Shown here in pieces: positions 45,400-56,889 of a DNA stretch of 64,000 nt. The stretch lies in assembly GCA_963556495.2 (NCBI GenBank), contig OY747705.1, forward strand, positions 30,648,798 to 30,712,797, given 5' to 3'. The position numbers and the translations under genes were made by a program. Under the pieces are notes generated by a model. It searched no databases and was not told the DNA's origin. It was given only the letters and a program-made list of their open reading frames with translations. The DNA comes from Valencia hispanica (lineage: Eukaryota; Chordata; Actinopteri; Cyprinodontiformes; Valenciidae). Numbering within the stretch: the first letter of the stretch is position 1; each line of letters begins with the position of its first letter.

Positions 45400-46185
45400 T
45401 TACAAGAACACAAACATATAAAGAGGGCATTCCTAACTTGTGGATAGCCTAATTGGGCATATGTCAAAGCATCAAAAAGGAAGCAGTCAACTCAGGCCAG
45501 TGTAGGGGAGGAGAAGAGAAAATGGAAAAACATAGTTATCCCATATGTGGCTTGAGTCTCTGAGAAACTAAGAAGGATATTTTTCAGACATAACATCATA
45601 GTGCATTTTAAATCTGCCAACACTCTCAGGCAAAGACTGGTTCATCCTAAAGACAAAACACCCACACACAAGCTCTGTGGCGTGGTATATGCAGTCCAGT
45701 GCAGTGAGGAATATTCAGAGCTGTACATTGGAGAAAAGAAACAGCAAATACACAAATAGGATGTCTCAACACAGAAGACCAAACTCATCCGGCCAAGACT
45801 CAGCAGTCCATCTACATCTAAAGGACTAAGGTCACTCTTTTGAAGACAATAATGTACACATTTTAGATAGAGAATACAGATGGTTTGAGAGAGGAGGGAA
45901 ATAAATCATCTATGTAAAGCACATTAAAACCAACCTTGAACAGAGGAGGTGGTTTGAGATTCCCCCTTTCAAACACATACAAAGCAGCCTTGAATTGCCT
46001 CTCCAAAAGTTTCACCAAATCTCACACATTGAGGCATATAAGCAAAACAGCGCATAGTTATATAACAGGGGTCATTTCACCGTTAACGCCCTTACATCAC
46101 CAAGATTGCTTAGTGCTTAGAAGCTTACGCAATCCTGATAGCCTCGTTAGGTATAATGATAGCCCCATTAGTGAGACTTAACCTT
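45400..46185 (+). pseudogene. Penelope-like retroelement, GIY-YIG endonuclease remnant
   Basis: Frames between about 45510 and 46020 read LRRIFF, LRQRLVHPKDKTPTHKLCG, VVYAVQCSEEYSELYIGEKKQ, then later DREYRWFERG-like and NRGGGLRFPLSNTY. These are the end of the reverse transcriptase linker and the GIY-YIG endonuclease of a Penelope-like element (G-V-V-Y ... L-Y-I-G-E), which nicks the target for insertion. Several stops (for example in AAATAGGATG near 45755). The reverse transcriptase itself is absent upstream. Confidence 0.78.
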
Positions 46186-46189
46186 AGAC

Positions 46190-46551
46190 TTAAAAATCTG
46201 ATACTCCCAATTCAGTTTTCAGAACTTAATGAGCCTCTGAGTCAACTTCTGACGCTTTTCAAGCTTCAAAGCGGCAAAAGTGAGAAACCCAGAAAGTTCA
46301 GCCAGTTGAACTTTCAGGCGTCGTCCCCTGAGGGTCAACCAATCAGAGCGTCTCACTTTAGTGATGTTGCTACAGTGAGACGATCTGATTGGTTGGGCGG
46401 GCTTTGCAAGCTTTACAAGCATCAGGCTTCGCAAGCTTTGCCAGTGTCAGGCTTAAAAATGTACAGGCGTCAAACTACTCACTTTGTGCGCGTTGTTTGT
46501 CGCAGTGTTTGCATGCGGTATAAACGCGGCATTAGAGTGCTGTATTAAACT
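46190..46551. repeat. Probable Harbinger-related repeat
   Basis: The phrases GAGACGATCTGATTGGTTGG, TGCGCGTTGTTTGTCGCAG and TTGCATGCGGTATAAACGCG, with ACGCTTTTCAAGC, resemble the termini of fish Harbinger-like elements. An inner stretch around 46330-46400 is partly self-complementary (CCAATCAGAGCGTCTCAC against GTGAGACGATCTGATTGG). Confidence 0.45.
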
Positions 46552-46961
46552 GACAGCAGAAAAAACAAAGACTGGAATATACACTTTAAGTGTCTTTGGG
46601 GGAATGCTGCTTTTTATTTTCTGTTACTTTGAATAGAAAGTAATACTTATTTTCGGAGAATATAATTTCATATTTTTGTTATGTCCCATATGATTTAAAA
46701 AGGAAGCTACTATTGTTACAGGTTTATTTTCTGACAAACAAGATTAATTATTTCTATTTAGATTTTAAAATAATTCCTGTAATGGTTGACTTGTAAAAGC
46801 AGATCTGAAATGTATAAAATTCTTCTTACTAACCACAGAGAACAAGAACCCTTTACTATGTTAAAATCAAAATGATTCTTTAAGTAAACAGAATATGATT
46901 GATGTGTTTAAGGATTGGACCAAGTTTCCTCTTTCATGGAAATCAAAATAGGGTCACCCTA
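46552..46961 (+). mobile_element. Family X, copy C (5'-truncated)
   Basis: Matches the second half of copy A: AAGACTGGAATATACACTTT, ATGCTGCTTTTTATTTTC, GTAATACTTATTTTC, TATGATTTAAAAAG, then CATGGAAATCAAAATAGGG and the terminus GGGTCACCCTA. Confidence 0.65.
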
Positions 46962-49009
46962 CTCTATATTATATTTAAACTGTGAACACACATTTTCTTT
47001 AGCTTTCATTGAAAATATGACCTTAATATGATTATGAAACATATTTTGGACATGTGTTGGTTTATTTGTGGTTTGACATGAACAAAAGACAGGATATCAA
47101 TTGGTTTGGATACTTCAATTAATGGAAACTGAATGGATTTAAGAGTAAAAAGTAGCCATGAAAGGTATGAAGAGAAAACCCTAAATGGGGAAAAATATGC
47201 AACAAAAATAATCGTTTTATAATTGAATCGTAGCACCCGAATCGTAAACAAATCGAAATCGTGAGGCACCCAAGATGGAACACCTCTAATATTTTCACAG
47301 AAAATTTTACTTTTTTAGTCATACTTAGGATTTTTGATCAATCGTATTTAATTCACAACTACCTTGTGATTAATTAGAATAAAAGTTTTAATCGTTTTGA
47401 CAGCCCTAATTTATATAATTAACAGTCCAATCTTCCAACAGTATATTTCTCCAGTAAAACAAAATTCTGCACACAGGAAATAGCATAGCATAACACTGTT
47501 TCACTAACAACTGATTTCTTGCAGATGTTAAATTAAGATATTAATCAAATGTGTTCGGGGGAAGGCTGTGATTTTAAGTAAATAAAACCCACTGATTGCT
47601 CACTGCTTTACCATTGTGTTTCACAGTTGGTGTTGTTGTATCACTTTCGAAAAACAAGTGGCTTGTAAACCAGCTCATGGCCAGAATCATGAACAAGAGC
47701 AGCCTTTCAGAGCTGTATAATCACCTCGCTTATTATTCAGAGTAGTGTACCCATGGTTGATTAATGCTTCTAGGCAAATATGTACAGAGGGCCTGATTAA
47801 TCTGCAGTGTTATTTTAATCAAGCGGACCTCTGCTTAGTCCAGCCATGGTGGTTCGTCCATCGTCTAGGTACTGTCACATTGTCTTCATGCAGTGAAAAC
47901 AGTGGTATGATAAATTTACCTGTGAAGACATTTACTTGACTCTTTTCTATGTCCACCCATTCTCCAACGCAGCATCACCTTTTACCACCTTCTTCACTCC
48001 TCTGTTTGTACTTTCCTGCTTATGGGAGCATTCAGCAATTAGTTGTGAATCCTCTGAGCATTCTATCGTGGGGTGGTGGCAACACTGGGTACCTCTGCAT
48101 GCCACCCTGACCCTTTGACACCATCGACCAAGTGACCCAGTGTACTGCTGAGGGAAAACAACATTTCCTGTCACCACAGCGAGGTCCCTAAGCGGAGAGA
48201 CAGCAGCTGGCAGTGTGAATGACATCGGGTGACAAACACTTTGAACTTAGACAACAGGAAATTAATGCAGAGTGCACAGCTCAAGGCAGAACACACTGCA
48301 TACGCCGCACTTAAATTGACACATCTATCAGATGACACATGTTGATATCGTGGTTGTGGCCCCCTTGCTTGGTTTTTTTATGATTCTTTGCCTGTTGTCC
48401 GCAAACGCTCCTGGCACACAAAGCCACATCAAGTCTGACCCTACACATACTGAAACTGCCCTCTGCATACTAATGCAAAAAGCTACGATTTTATTCCCAA
48501 ATAAAAAAAATCAAAAACATGACATCAGCAAATCCACAAAACTGAGTTGATTTGTGAAATTAAATATCCCTATCCACATCCATAAATGCACAGGCTCCAG
48601 AAGGCCAAGGTGGGGAGGATTAGTACTTTGTTTTATCATAAGTCTAGAATTTAAGTGCCTTGTCTACCTACTGAACCGAAAAGCTCTTTGCTATAGTGAA
48701 TCAATTTTTCTCCCCCAACAACCACCCACCCATTCGTTGGCTCCTAATTCAGTTGTTGGTTAAAAATATTTCAAAGTTCTCACTTTACATAAATTGATGT
48801 AATGTGTAATATCTTTATATTTTCTCTAAACAATCATTAACCTGGCATCATCATACATTTTTTGGAAGAACAAAAATATAGTGCCAAATGTACTAAATTT
48901 ATATTCAAATACATTAATGTAGATATTACAGTAATTTTTGTGTTTTTACCTTTGATATTAAATATTTCATTTTATCTCACCACATTATTCTAGAAAATGT
49001 CTAGAAAAA
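46962..49009. other. Mostly unassigned; hAT-like relic near 47225-47410
   Basis: Around 47228-47290, CACCCGAATCGTAAACAAATC and AAATCGTGAGGCACCCAAGA resemble a hAT-derived repeat end. The rest, including the frames at 47947-48225 and 48332-48550, shows nothing recognisable. Confidence 0.4.
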
Positions 49010-49960
49010 GTTGCAACTATTAACGATCGAGGCACCCAAAGATCCATACAAACGTTAAAAACGTCTGACTGCTTGGAGCAATTTTGTAAAGCAATTTTAA
49101 AGACTAAAGAGTTCAGCAAGGAACAACATGAGATTGTGTTGCATGTCACCATGAATCAATTATATATTAAAAGAATGTATGAACATTTAGAACATTTAAG
49201 GAATATTTTAAATACAGTTCAGCCCAAAAATATTCATACCCAAGGCAGATTTAGGTTAAAAATGGTCTTCTAATTTGACCAAATTGTTTCTCCTTTATTA
49301 ACCTATGTTGAAGACCTGTTGTCACCGTACCAACCACCCAGGGCACTCAGGCTCTCCAATTCTAGCCAACATCCCTAGACTCAAAACCAAACATGGAGAA
49401 GCAGCTTTCAGTTTCTATTCTCAATTTTTCTGGAACAGACTTCCTGGTGACCGCAGAGCTGATGAAACACTGAGCTGCTTTAAATCAAAACTAAAAACTA
49501 ATCTGTTTATGACTGCCTTTGAGTAAACGATTAAGGTCATATGTATCATATCTGTTCATGCTTTTTTGTTGTTTTTCATGCTTTATCATGTATCATGTGT
49601 TGTGTGTGTTTAATGCTAAATTGCTGCTTTTAATTTCCAATTTTAAATTCTACATTTTTCTTTATCACCAAATCATGTAAAGCACCTTGAATTATCCTGT
49701 TGTTGAAAGTGTATTATAGAAATAAAATTGGCTTGCCTTGGCTTGCCTAAAAAGAAGCACTATTAATATTTTGGCGTGCCAGAGCCAAACACAGACTTGA
49801 ATCTCAACTTGTTAAAGAAGCTAAAGACTAGGTTGATGACAAGGAGGCGTGGTTTCATGATTAATTAAAATTCCTAAATACAACTGAAAAAGTACAGGAC
49901 AAAACCAAAAGCTGTTGCTCTTTTTTTAAGGAAATACAGGAGAGATGCATGGAACTTTTG
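49010..49960 (+). mobile_element. Tc1-like transposon remnants split by an L2 fragment
   Basis: 49085-49140 codes LKTKEFSKEQHEIVLH, resembling the transposase start of a Tc1 group. A Tc1 terminus phrase (CAAAAATATTCATACCC) follows near 49222. After the L2 fragment, 49765-49960 has TTTTGGCGTGCCAGAGCCAA, ACAGACTTGAATCTC and TTTAAGGAAATACAGG in transposase and 3' order. The N-terminal piece preceding a terminus implies rearrangement or two copies. Confidence 0.6.
49310..49747 (+). mobile_element. L2/Maui-type LINE, 3' fragment
   Basis: The last ~70 codons of the reverse transcriptase ([41 protein letters not shown], stop at 49524-49526), then the 3' region ending in GGCTTGCCTTGGCTTGCC. Same family and tail type as 22376-23880. 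5'-truncated. Confidence 0.9.
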
Positions 49961-49984
49961 TTTTGAATCCTACTATCACATTTA

Positions 49985-50290
49985 CATTTTAACCTATTTA
50001 TCTTTTAAACAGTTGCTATGGCAAACTAACCGGTTAACATTTTCTGTAAGTGAAGCTGACCATTTCTTATTGATTTTGGACAACCATGAGCATCCACTTC
50101 ATGGGACTATCCTACAACAGTGTCTTCAGTCAGAGGCTTCTTGAGTTTCGCTGCAACATAGACTGCTACAGGAGATCCTTCCTGCACACAGCCATCAGGA
50201 TCTACAACAACTCCTTAAAGAATTAAATAGTATGAGCTTCAACAACACTTAATTTCTCTCTGGGATCAATAAAATGTTTTCTTAATAATG
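49985..50290 (+). repeat. 3' end of a non-LTR retrotransposon
   Basis: 50085-50225 codes LLEFRCNIDCYRRSFLHTAI and IYNNSLKN before a stop, like the C-terminus of a fish LINE. The tail TTAATTTCTCTCTGGGATCA with AATAAAATG then matches the tail at 12825-12892. Clade not determined. Confidence 0.65.
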
Positions 50291-50650
50291 GAGGGGTTAT
50301 TTGTTTATCAACTCTGCGATGCATGCGCAAATGGTTTGACACATCTTTACATTACTCCCTTGTTCCGACTGTTATTATTTGCAGTTACCTTGCAGCTGCA
50401 GTGCTGGTTAGCTATGTTAGCTTTTTTGTTAGCCAAGGCTTACCTGATGTGAAGCGATCACAGCAGATTGATGCATTTTTTACCATCTATTTGTGTTTGT
50501 GAGTTCATTTCCTGTTGTAGTTGTGTTTACAAGCTTGCAAATGAAAAATCTCAGTTTTTCAGTCTTTACAAGCTAGAAAAACATGCATCTTTGGCCCTGC
50601 CCAACTACACAGAAACAATTCTGAAGACTTTTTTCCTAAATTTCCCCTAA
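50291..50650. mobile_element. Second copy of the THAP-transposon end
   Basis: TTATTTGTTTATCAAC, TTAGCTATGTTAGC, TTTTGTTAGCCAAGGCTTAC, TGTGAAGCGATCACAGCAGA and GCATTTTTTACCATC parallel 20880-21080 in order. No finger-coding part is evident here. Confidence 0.6.
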
Positions 50651-52313
50651 AATTTAGCTGCAACCAGTGAAATGGAACTCTCAGCATGCATTAAATAACA
50701 TTTATTTTAGAAAAAGACTGTAAATCCACAAAAGCAGTTTATTTTTGTAGAAGAATCACCTACAAAAACATATGATTTTTAAAATATTTATATCTTTATT
50801 CAAACCCTTTTAATGACCAACATTGAATCAGACAGACATTTGATTGTTTGATCACTGTTATTTAGGTGTTGCTGTGTCATTAATTTGGTTACTATTCATG
50901 TGATAATGAAAAGGTAAGAAATGCTGTTTTTTAGTCTTTATCCTGCACTGTGTTGGAAGAAAAAGAAGTGTTTTTTACTTCACACACCACCGTGACATTT
51001 TAAAACTAATAGGATCTGTTTTACCCTCGGGGGGACAAGAACAAAAGCAATGTATTTGACCCAGAGAAATTTCATACTTCAGTCCTTTGGATGTGATTTC
51101 TTTTGTTTGTCTCTCAGATGAACTCATTCATAATGACTCAAATACATTCAATAATGGATCGCAAATTTACCTTTGCCTAAGCTGCACCCAACCAAAGAAA
51201 ATGTTACACACATACATATACACAAAAATGTCCACCCTTGAGTTCTTCCAATCAAATAGATCTAATTCCCCTCAGCTGCTTCTCACAGCTGTAAGCTATA
51301 ACATCAAAGTGAGTCATAATATGGTTTCAACTTGATATCACCTTCAAGCTAAAGCACCCTGATGTACTCTAACCAAAACACCCATTCAACATCTGTTGGA
51401 ATCCCCCTGGCTCTGCTTTAACATATCTGAACAGAGCTCATGCAACTGGGAGGTACTTTAAGTCCCCAGAAGACAGATATCAAGATGAGCATTTAGCATA
51501 ATGATTACAGCATATTGTAAGCTTATGCATTGAATAACAAAGTTAGGCCACAGCTTGTCATTACAACAATATTACAGCTAGGACATCTGCAGTGTTGGCC
51601 AGGCTTGTGCTGCACATAAAAGGTGAAATTAATAAATCAGGCAAGCACTGCCACCATATTTCATTACAGGCAGCGTGATTGAAATACATTTATATTAAAA
51701 GCCTATTTCCAGGGTTTTTGCCAGAATATTTAATAGGCACCATTCAGCAAGCTGAGTATCAATACTGTGATTATGACAAATAAGCTTAAAGCAATTTACC
51801 ATTTTGTATTAAAAGTAAAATCACTCAAAAGGCAGATGTTTGCCCGACATTGGATTTCTGATCATTTAAATCTATTTTTGATTGTTGGAGATATGAAACC
51901 CCAGCTCAAATATCATTAATTGCTTGTCCTCCCTTTTTCAGTCAACATAATGCTTTTCTCCCTTCCCATATGCAATGTGATCCTTTGAACCTGAGATGTA
52001 ATTTGCATGATTGACAAGATGTCTTATTGTCATTTGTAAGACATGAGATTTAAGAAGTTTAAAGAGGAAGCTTTAAAGGTCATGTGAGTAATTTGGTCAG
52101 CAAAGAAATGTGCTGTGAATAGATTTCAGGATTTTCCTCTGAGCAGAAAAAAAAGACATCTCAGCACTGCATTAATCCCTTTCTAGGATATTTAAAAGAT
52201 GGAAAAAGCATTACATTTCTATGTGCAAACAAAATTTTGTTTGAGTATAAACGATGCTAAGATTTTAATATGAAAAACTGTTTTAGTTCAGCTTTACACT
52301 AAAATATTATTTA
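50651..52313. other. Unassigned sequence
   Basis: AT-rich. The frame 51087-51335 has no domain. Nothing else recognised. Confidence 0.4.
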
Positions 52314-52315
52314 TA

Positions 52316-53033
52316 CAGTGCATTGTAAAAGTATTCAAACCCCTTGAACCTTTATATATTTTATCGACCACAGAGTACTATGTCTATTATTTATGGAAAA
52401 CATTTTTTAAATAACATGCTGAAAAGTGTGGAATACATGTGTATTCTGCTGCTCTTCTCTGATAAAGAAAGTCACTGTTGAAAGAAATCCACAAATCCCA
52501 CATTAACTGCCACAAATCACGTAGCAGTAACAGCAAACGTGTGGAAATAGGTGCTCTGGTTAAATGAGACCAAAGTTAAAATTTTTAGGGACATGCAGTG
52601 TGTCTCAAAAAATTAACACTGCACACAACTGAACACATCATTCCCACAGTGATTAATCTTAGCAACAGCATCATGTTGTGGGTATGCTTTTCTTCAGCAG
52701 AGATCAGGGAAACTGTTGAGAGTTGATTGGAAAATGTATTAAATTAGATACAGAGAAATCATTTAAGAATTCCTATCAGAAGGAGCAAAACTGGCCCAGT
52801 CAAAGTCTAGACTTAAATCAAATAGAGAATTTGAGCCAGAAATTTGAACATTTATGGTCATGGACACTACTAATACAATCTGACTGAGCTTCAGCCATTT
52901 TGCAAAGAATATTTCCTTCTACTTCAGAAGGATGCACCATTTTGTGCTGACACATCATATAAAATGCAATATATGCTAAATATTTTTAGTCTTGAAAACG
53001 TTGAAGAGGTGTGCATACTTTTGAAAGACATTG
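52316..53033 (+). mobile_element. Tc1-like transposon with both ends, internally deleted
   Basis: The left end CAGTGCATTGTAAAAGTATT and the right end, whose complement is ACAATGTCTTTCAAAAGTAT, are clear inverted repeats, with TA at the left flank. Inside, transposase blocks appear in order (GGTGCTCTGGTTAAATGAGA, CATCATGTTGTGGGTATGC, CAAAGTCTAGACTTAAATCA) with many indels. About 718 bases, less than half the usual 1.6 kb; dead. Confidence 0.85.
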
Positions 53034-54364
53034 TGTTCAGACCCTATCGATAATAAATAAAAAACCTTATTTTCTCTTTTTTTAAATTGTTTTCTATAAA
53101 TCAAATTTAAGGTCTTCATTCCACAGTCATATTCAGTAAATGTTTTATTTGGATTCCAATAAGGCTTGTTTGACAGACATAAAGAACCTTTTACCATCAG
53201 TCTGTGTGTAATTAATCTATATAATGTTACTGAAAAAAGATTCCAATTTATTACATACAGCCAGCCAACAGAGTCTTAGTGTCTTGTCATGACCATGGGT
53301 GAAATAAACTGTTGATAAAAATCAAAAAGAGTGCCACTACTCCCAGAAATGAATTCTCATTTTATTAAAAAGAAATCAGATTAGATCTCACACACTTCAC
53401 TCATGACATATTGAAACTGACCTAGAGTTCGGTAAACATTAATTATTTGCATAATGTATATTCCTGTGTTTGTCCCCACCTGAAATGGGCTTTTCTGTTC
53501 AATTTGTTGCTCTTTTAGGTGTTGTTGCATTTATTCGTATAAAATTTGAACTTTTTAATTACTAAATAAAGCAGTAATGGAACCTGGGCAGAGAAATGTG
53601 TTTACATTCTTGGCACTTTTGAACTAAATCATTAGTATCTGTAAAGATATTCTATCTGTGAAAATAAATATTGCAATTTGTTCTGCATCACCAGCCACTG
53701 GAAGTAGAGCAAACTGCACATTTTAGTGTCCTAACCAGTAATTTGACTAAGACAAACTACTACAAAAAGAGGGCAATGACAGCACAAAGGCATTGGAAGA
53801 GATATGACAAAGATCACGCACACAAAGAAATTGTTCTTCAAGATCCACCAGGCTTAGACACAGTTGCTGGGACCCTGTGGGAGCACTTGCCCAGGATTAG
53901 CATGACAAGGTTCATCTGCAAAGGACTATGTGAATTTTAATGAGAAACTACAATCCAACTGAGACATTTATAATATATTTTATATCTTGTCTTTATAGTC
54001 TGCTTGCACATTTGCCACCAGCAAGGAAACTCTGAATCAATATTCAGCTCCAATACACACTGATACTCAAGGTTACATCTGTATTCTCTCTATTTATCAA
54101 TTATGGAGACAGTAGCGGGCCCAGAAAGTGTATTGCATATTTTGAATACAGATCCCAAAGAAATTCCACTTCACAAATATGTATTTTTATATTAATTTAT
54201 ACATAATTTCTCCATTATTATGACATACAATTAGTAATATGTTCTTTTTGAGAAAGTAGTTTTCTTTTTATTTATTTGTCTAGCATATTTAGCAAGTGTA
54301 ACATAACATGGATTACGTTCGAGCTTGTTTTAAAATCAAAAGTGACTTTTTAACTCAAACTCTT
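53034..54364. other. Unassigned sequence
   Basis: The 89-codon frame at 53671-53940 has no domain I recognise. No repeat was defined. Confidence 0.4.
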
Positions 54365-54583
54365 ACTTTCATGACCATGCCTTGTACAAACTGAATAAAC
54401 AGAGCCCTTTTAAAGTATTCATACAACTTGGACTTTTCCACAAAGTATCACTTATTTTGCGAAGTGGAGGAAAACAATGCTTGATTTTCAAAGTGCTTTA
54501 CCAAAAAATAAATCTTAGAAATGTAGTATGCATTTGTAATCACCCCCCCTTTAGTCTGATACCCTGAAAAGATATGCGGTAAA

Positions 54584-55443
54584 CCGTGTTGTGTGTAACG
54601 TGAAGTAATGCATTAGAGTACTCTAATTACTTTTTCTGTGAAATGTGTAATTAACGCGTTAGTCTTGTGCATTAAGTAATCAGTAACTTCGTTATTTTTT
54701 TTTTAAAAGTCATCCGTTATATTAATAATTTCTCTCAATAAGAAAAGGAAAATCCAGGATTGTCAGACAGTAGGATTAGGAACTATGCCACCTGCGGCTG
54801 TATCAGCGGAGCCTAAGCGCTATGATTCATCTGTGCCCTGCTTCTCCTGTGTGCGTGTGTGTGAGTGAGTGTTTTTGAACTCCTGGCAAGATGGCAGAGA
54901 GCAGTAGCACAGCTTCCTGGAAGAACGGACATTATTTTAATTTTTTGTCAATGAAAAAGAAAAGAATATAACGGTAAAATGCACACTCTGCATTGGGGAA
55001 AAGTTTCTGTCGGCCGCAAAAAATTCCACTTCAAATAAAAAACATCTTGTATCCAAACACCACTCTATCAGGCTAGCCGGGCTGGATAAGTGTTTTCAAT
55101 TCATATGTTCTGTGATCACAAAAATAATTAATAAAACGCTATGTGGAATAGCCTATTGCTGGCTGTCTTTCCTGTTGTTATCCTGCAGAGTTATTTTAGT
55201 TGGATGACTGACGTTATTCATCGTCACAACTTCTCGGTGCATTTAAAGGAGGCTGTGTCTGTCAATTAAGTTACAGCATGTGCGAGGTGCTGCGAACTTG
55301 TTTTTGAATTCTTGGTAACGCATAAGTACTCTAACACGTTACTTTTATGAATGGATAACGCTGTAACGTAACTGATTACTTTTAATTGATGGTAACGCTG
55401 TAACCTAATTAACTACTTTCCACAGTAACTATACGCAACACTG
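54584..55443 (+). mobile_element. Non-autonomous hAT with BED-finger exon, inside Tc1
   Basis: The ends CCGTGTTG (54584) and CAACACTG (to 55443) are inverted. Flanks GCGGTAAA and GCAGGAAA (6 of 8 identical) form the 8-base duplication, and Tc1 sequence continues on both sides. Subterminal TAACG/TTACT words are typical. The interior carries a BED-finger segment but no catalytic domain. Confidence 0.85.
54891..55080 (+). pseudogene. BED zinc finger remnant of a hAT transposase
   Basis: MAESSSTASWKNGHYFNFLS starts at about 54891. After a frame change come NITVKCTLC and then KKHLVSKHH. These give the Cys-x2-Cys and His-x4-His of a BED finger with the usual aromatic lead-in. The later LAGLDKCF-like residues end without a catalytic domain. 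Confidence 0.7.
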
Positions 55444-56187
55444 GCAGGAAAACCAGCTGTCTAGAAAAAGATTCCTAGGTTACATTCTTACTACAAATAC
55501 AGATCCTCTGTGAAAGCCTCAGAAGTTTGTTAGAGAACATCAGTGAACAAACAGTAACACAAGGAACACAACAGACAGGTCAGGGAGAAAGTTCTGGAAA
55601 AGTCTAAAGCAGGGATGGGTTATAAAACAATATGTTGAGCTTCTAGTCCATTATTAATAAAAATGGCAAGAGTATGGGTTGACTGTAAATCTAAACTGAC
55701 AGACCAAGCAATGGCAGCAATAATCACTAAAGCAGCAAAGAAGCCCATTGTAACTCTGAACTGAGAATCTGTTGACAGGACAGCTGTCAGTAGTGCACTT
55801 AACAAATCTGGCATTCATGTACAGGTGGCAAGAAAAGCCAAATTGTTAAAAGACAGCCATAAGAAGTCATATTTGTAGTTTTCCACAAGCCAGAGCACAG
55901 TGAACACGTGGAAGAAGGTGCTCTGGTCAGATGAGAACAAATTTGTAAAGGAAATCTAACACTGTGCAACACCCTGAAGACATAATTACCAATGAGAAAA
56001 AATGGTGTAAGCATCATACTGTGGGAATGTTTTTCTTTATCAGGAAAAAGGCATCTGGTCAGAGCTTATGGGAAGATGGATTAAAACCTATTAGCGGTAG
56101 CAAAACCTGACACTTGGGTGGAGGTTTACCTTCCAGATGGACAACAACCCTAAAAACCCAGAGCTACAATGAAATGCTTAAGATTAA

Positions 56188-56313
56188 GGGGATCCAAAGT
56201 GTGGCCTGTTGGTCATTTGTAGCCCACTGAATGATTTTCTATTTCCCAGGGCCACCATTCAAGAATAGTACAAATCTGGCCCACTAGCACTGATAGTTGA
56301 TGCATACAGACAC
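56188..56313. repeat. hAT-like repeat fragment
   Basis: GGATCCAAAGTGTGGCCTGT with GGTCATTTGTAGCCCAC resembles the common fish repeat opening with a GTGCGGCCC phrase. It ends at the TTAA of the next element. Confidence 0.5.
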
Positions 56314-56889
56314 TTAAAGGTGCAATATGTAAGAATTACATCGTGTGGTCAAATTTGTGTACTGCAGTCCATGTAGAAAAAGAAAATGATCTTTTCTCAG
56401 CCACTAACTCCCTCCCCTTCGTAAATGTCATGCCGGGTTGCCAGTTACGCATCAGCACCAGAACAATCAAGGTGAAGTGGTTTTTGACATAAATCAAATC
56501 AGATAGGGTGAAGCATCTGGATGACACTATATGTGGCTTGCGTCTCTGTCCTATTTGATCTATATTTGACCGCTTGAATGTCCTTAAACTGTCTTTGCAA
56601 GGCCTCGAAACTCATATTTTGCTCATTGCAGACAAAGTGCACGCCTTCACTCAAAAACTAGACCTCTGGCATGGCCGCATCATTTGAGGGAACTGCAACA
56701 TGTTCCCTGGCCTTGTAGACTTTATCACTGATGCAGGAACGTCACACGATTTCTCCTCTCTATTTCAATCAGCGTCTGAGCAACCTGTCAGCAATGAGAA
56801 AACAATTTACAACGTACTTTAAAGAGGATTATCGCTCTTTTGTGTGGGTTCGAGGTCCGTTTGTGTGCACAGCAAACGAGCTGTCCATT

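Larger units (their letters stand above)
54365..56185 (+). mobile_element. Tc1-like transposon interrupted by a hAT element
   Basis: The left end region is at 54365-54575 (AAGTATTCATACAAC, CCCTTTAGTCTGATACCCTG). The transposase part resumes at 55452: GTGAAAGCCTCAGAAGTTTG, AGAGAACATCAGTGAACAA, GACAGGTCAGGGAGAAAGTT, GTGGAAGAAGGTGCTCTGG, TAAAACCTATTAGCGG, CCTTCCAGATGGACAACAA. All are in family order, with many stops. The 3' terminus is missing past about 56185. Confidence 0.85.
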
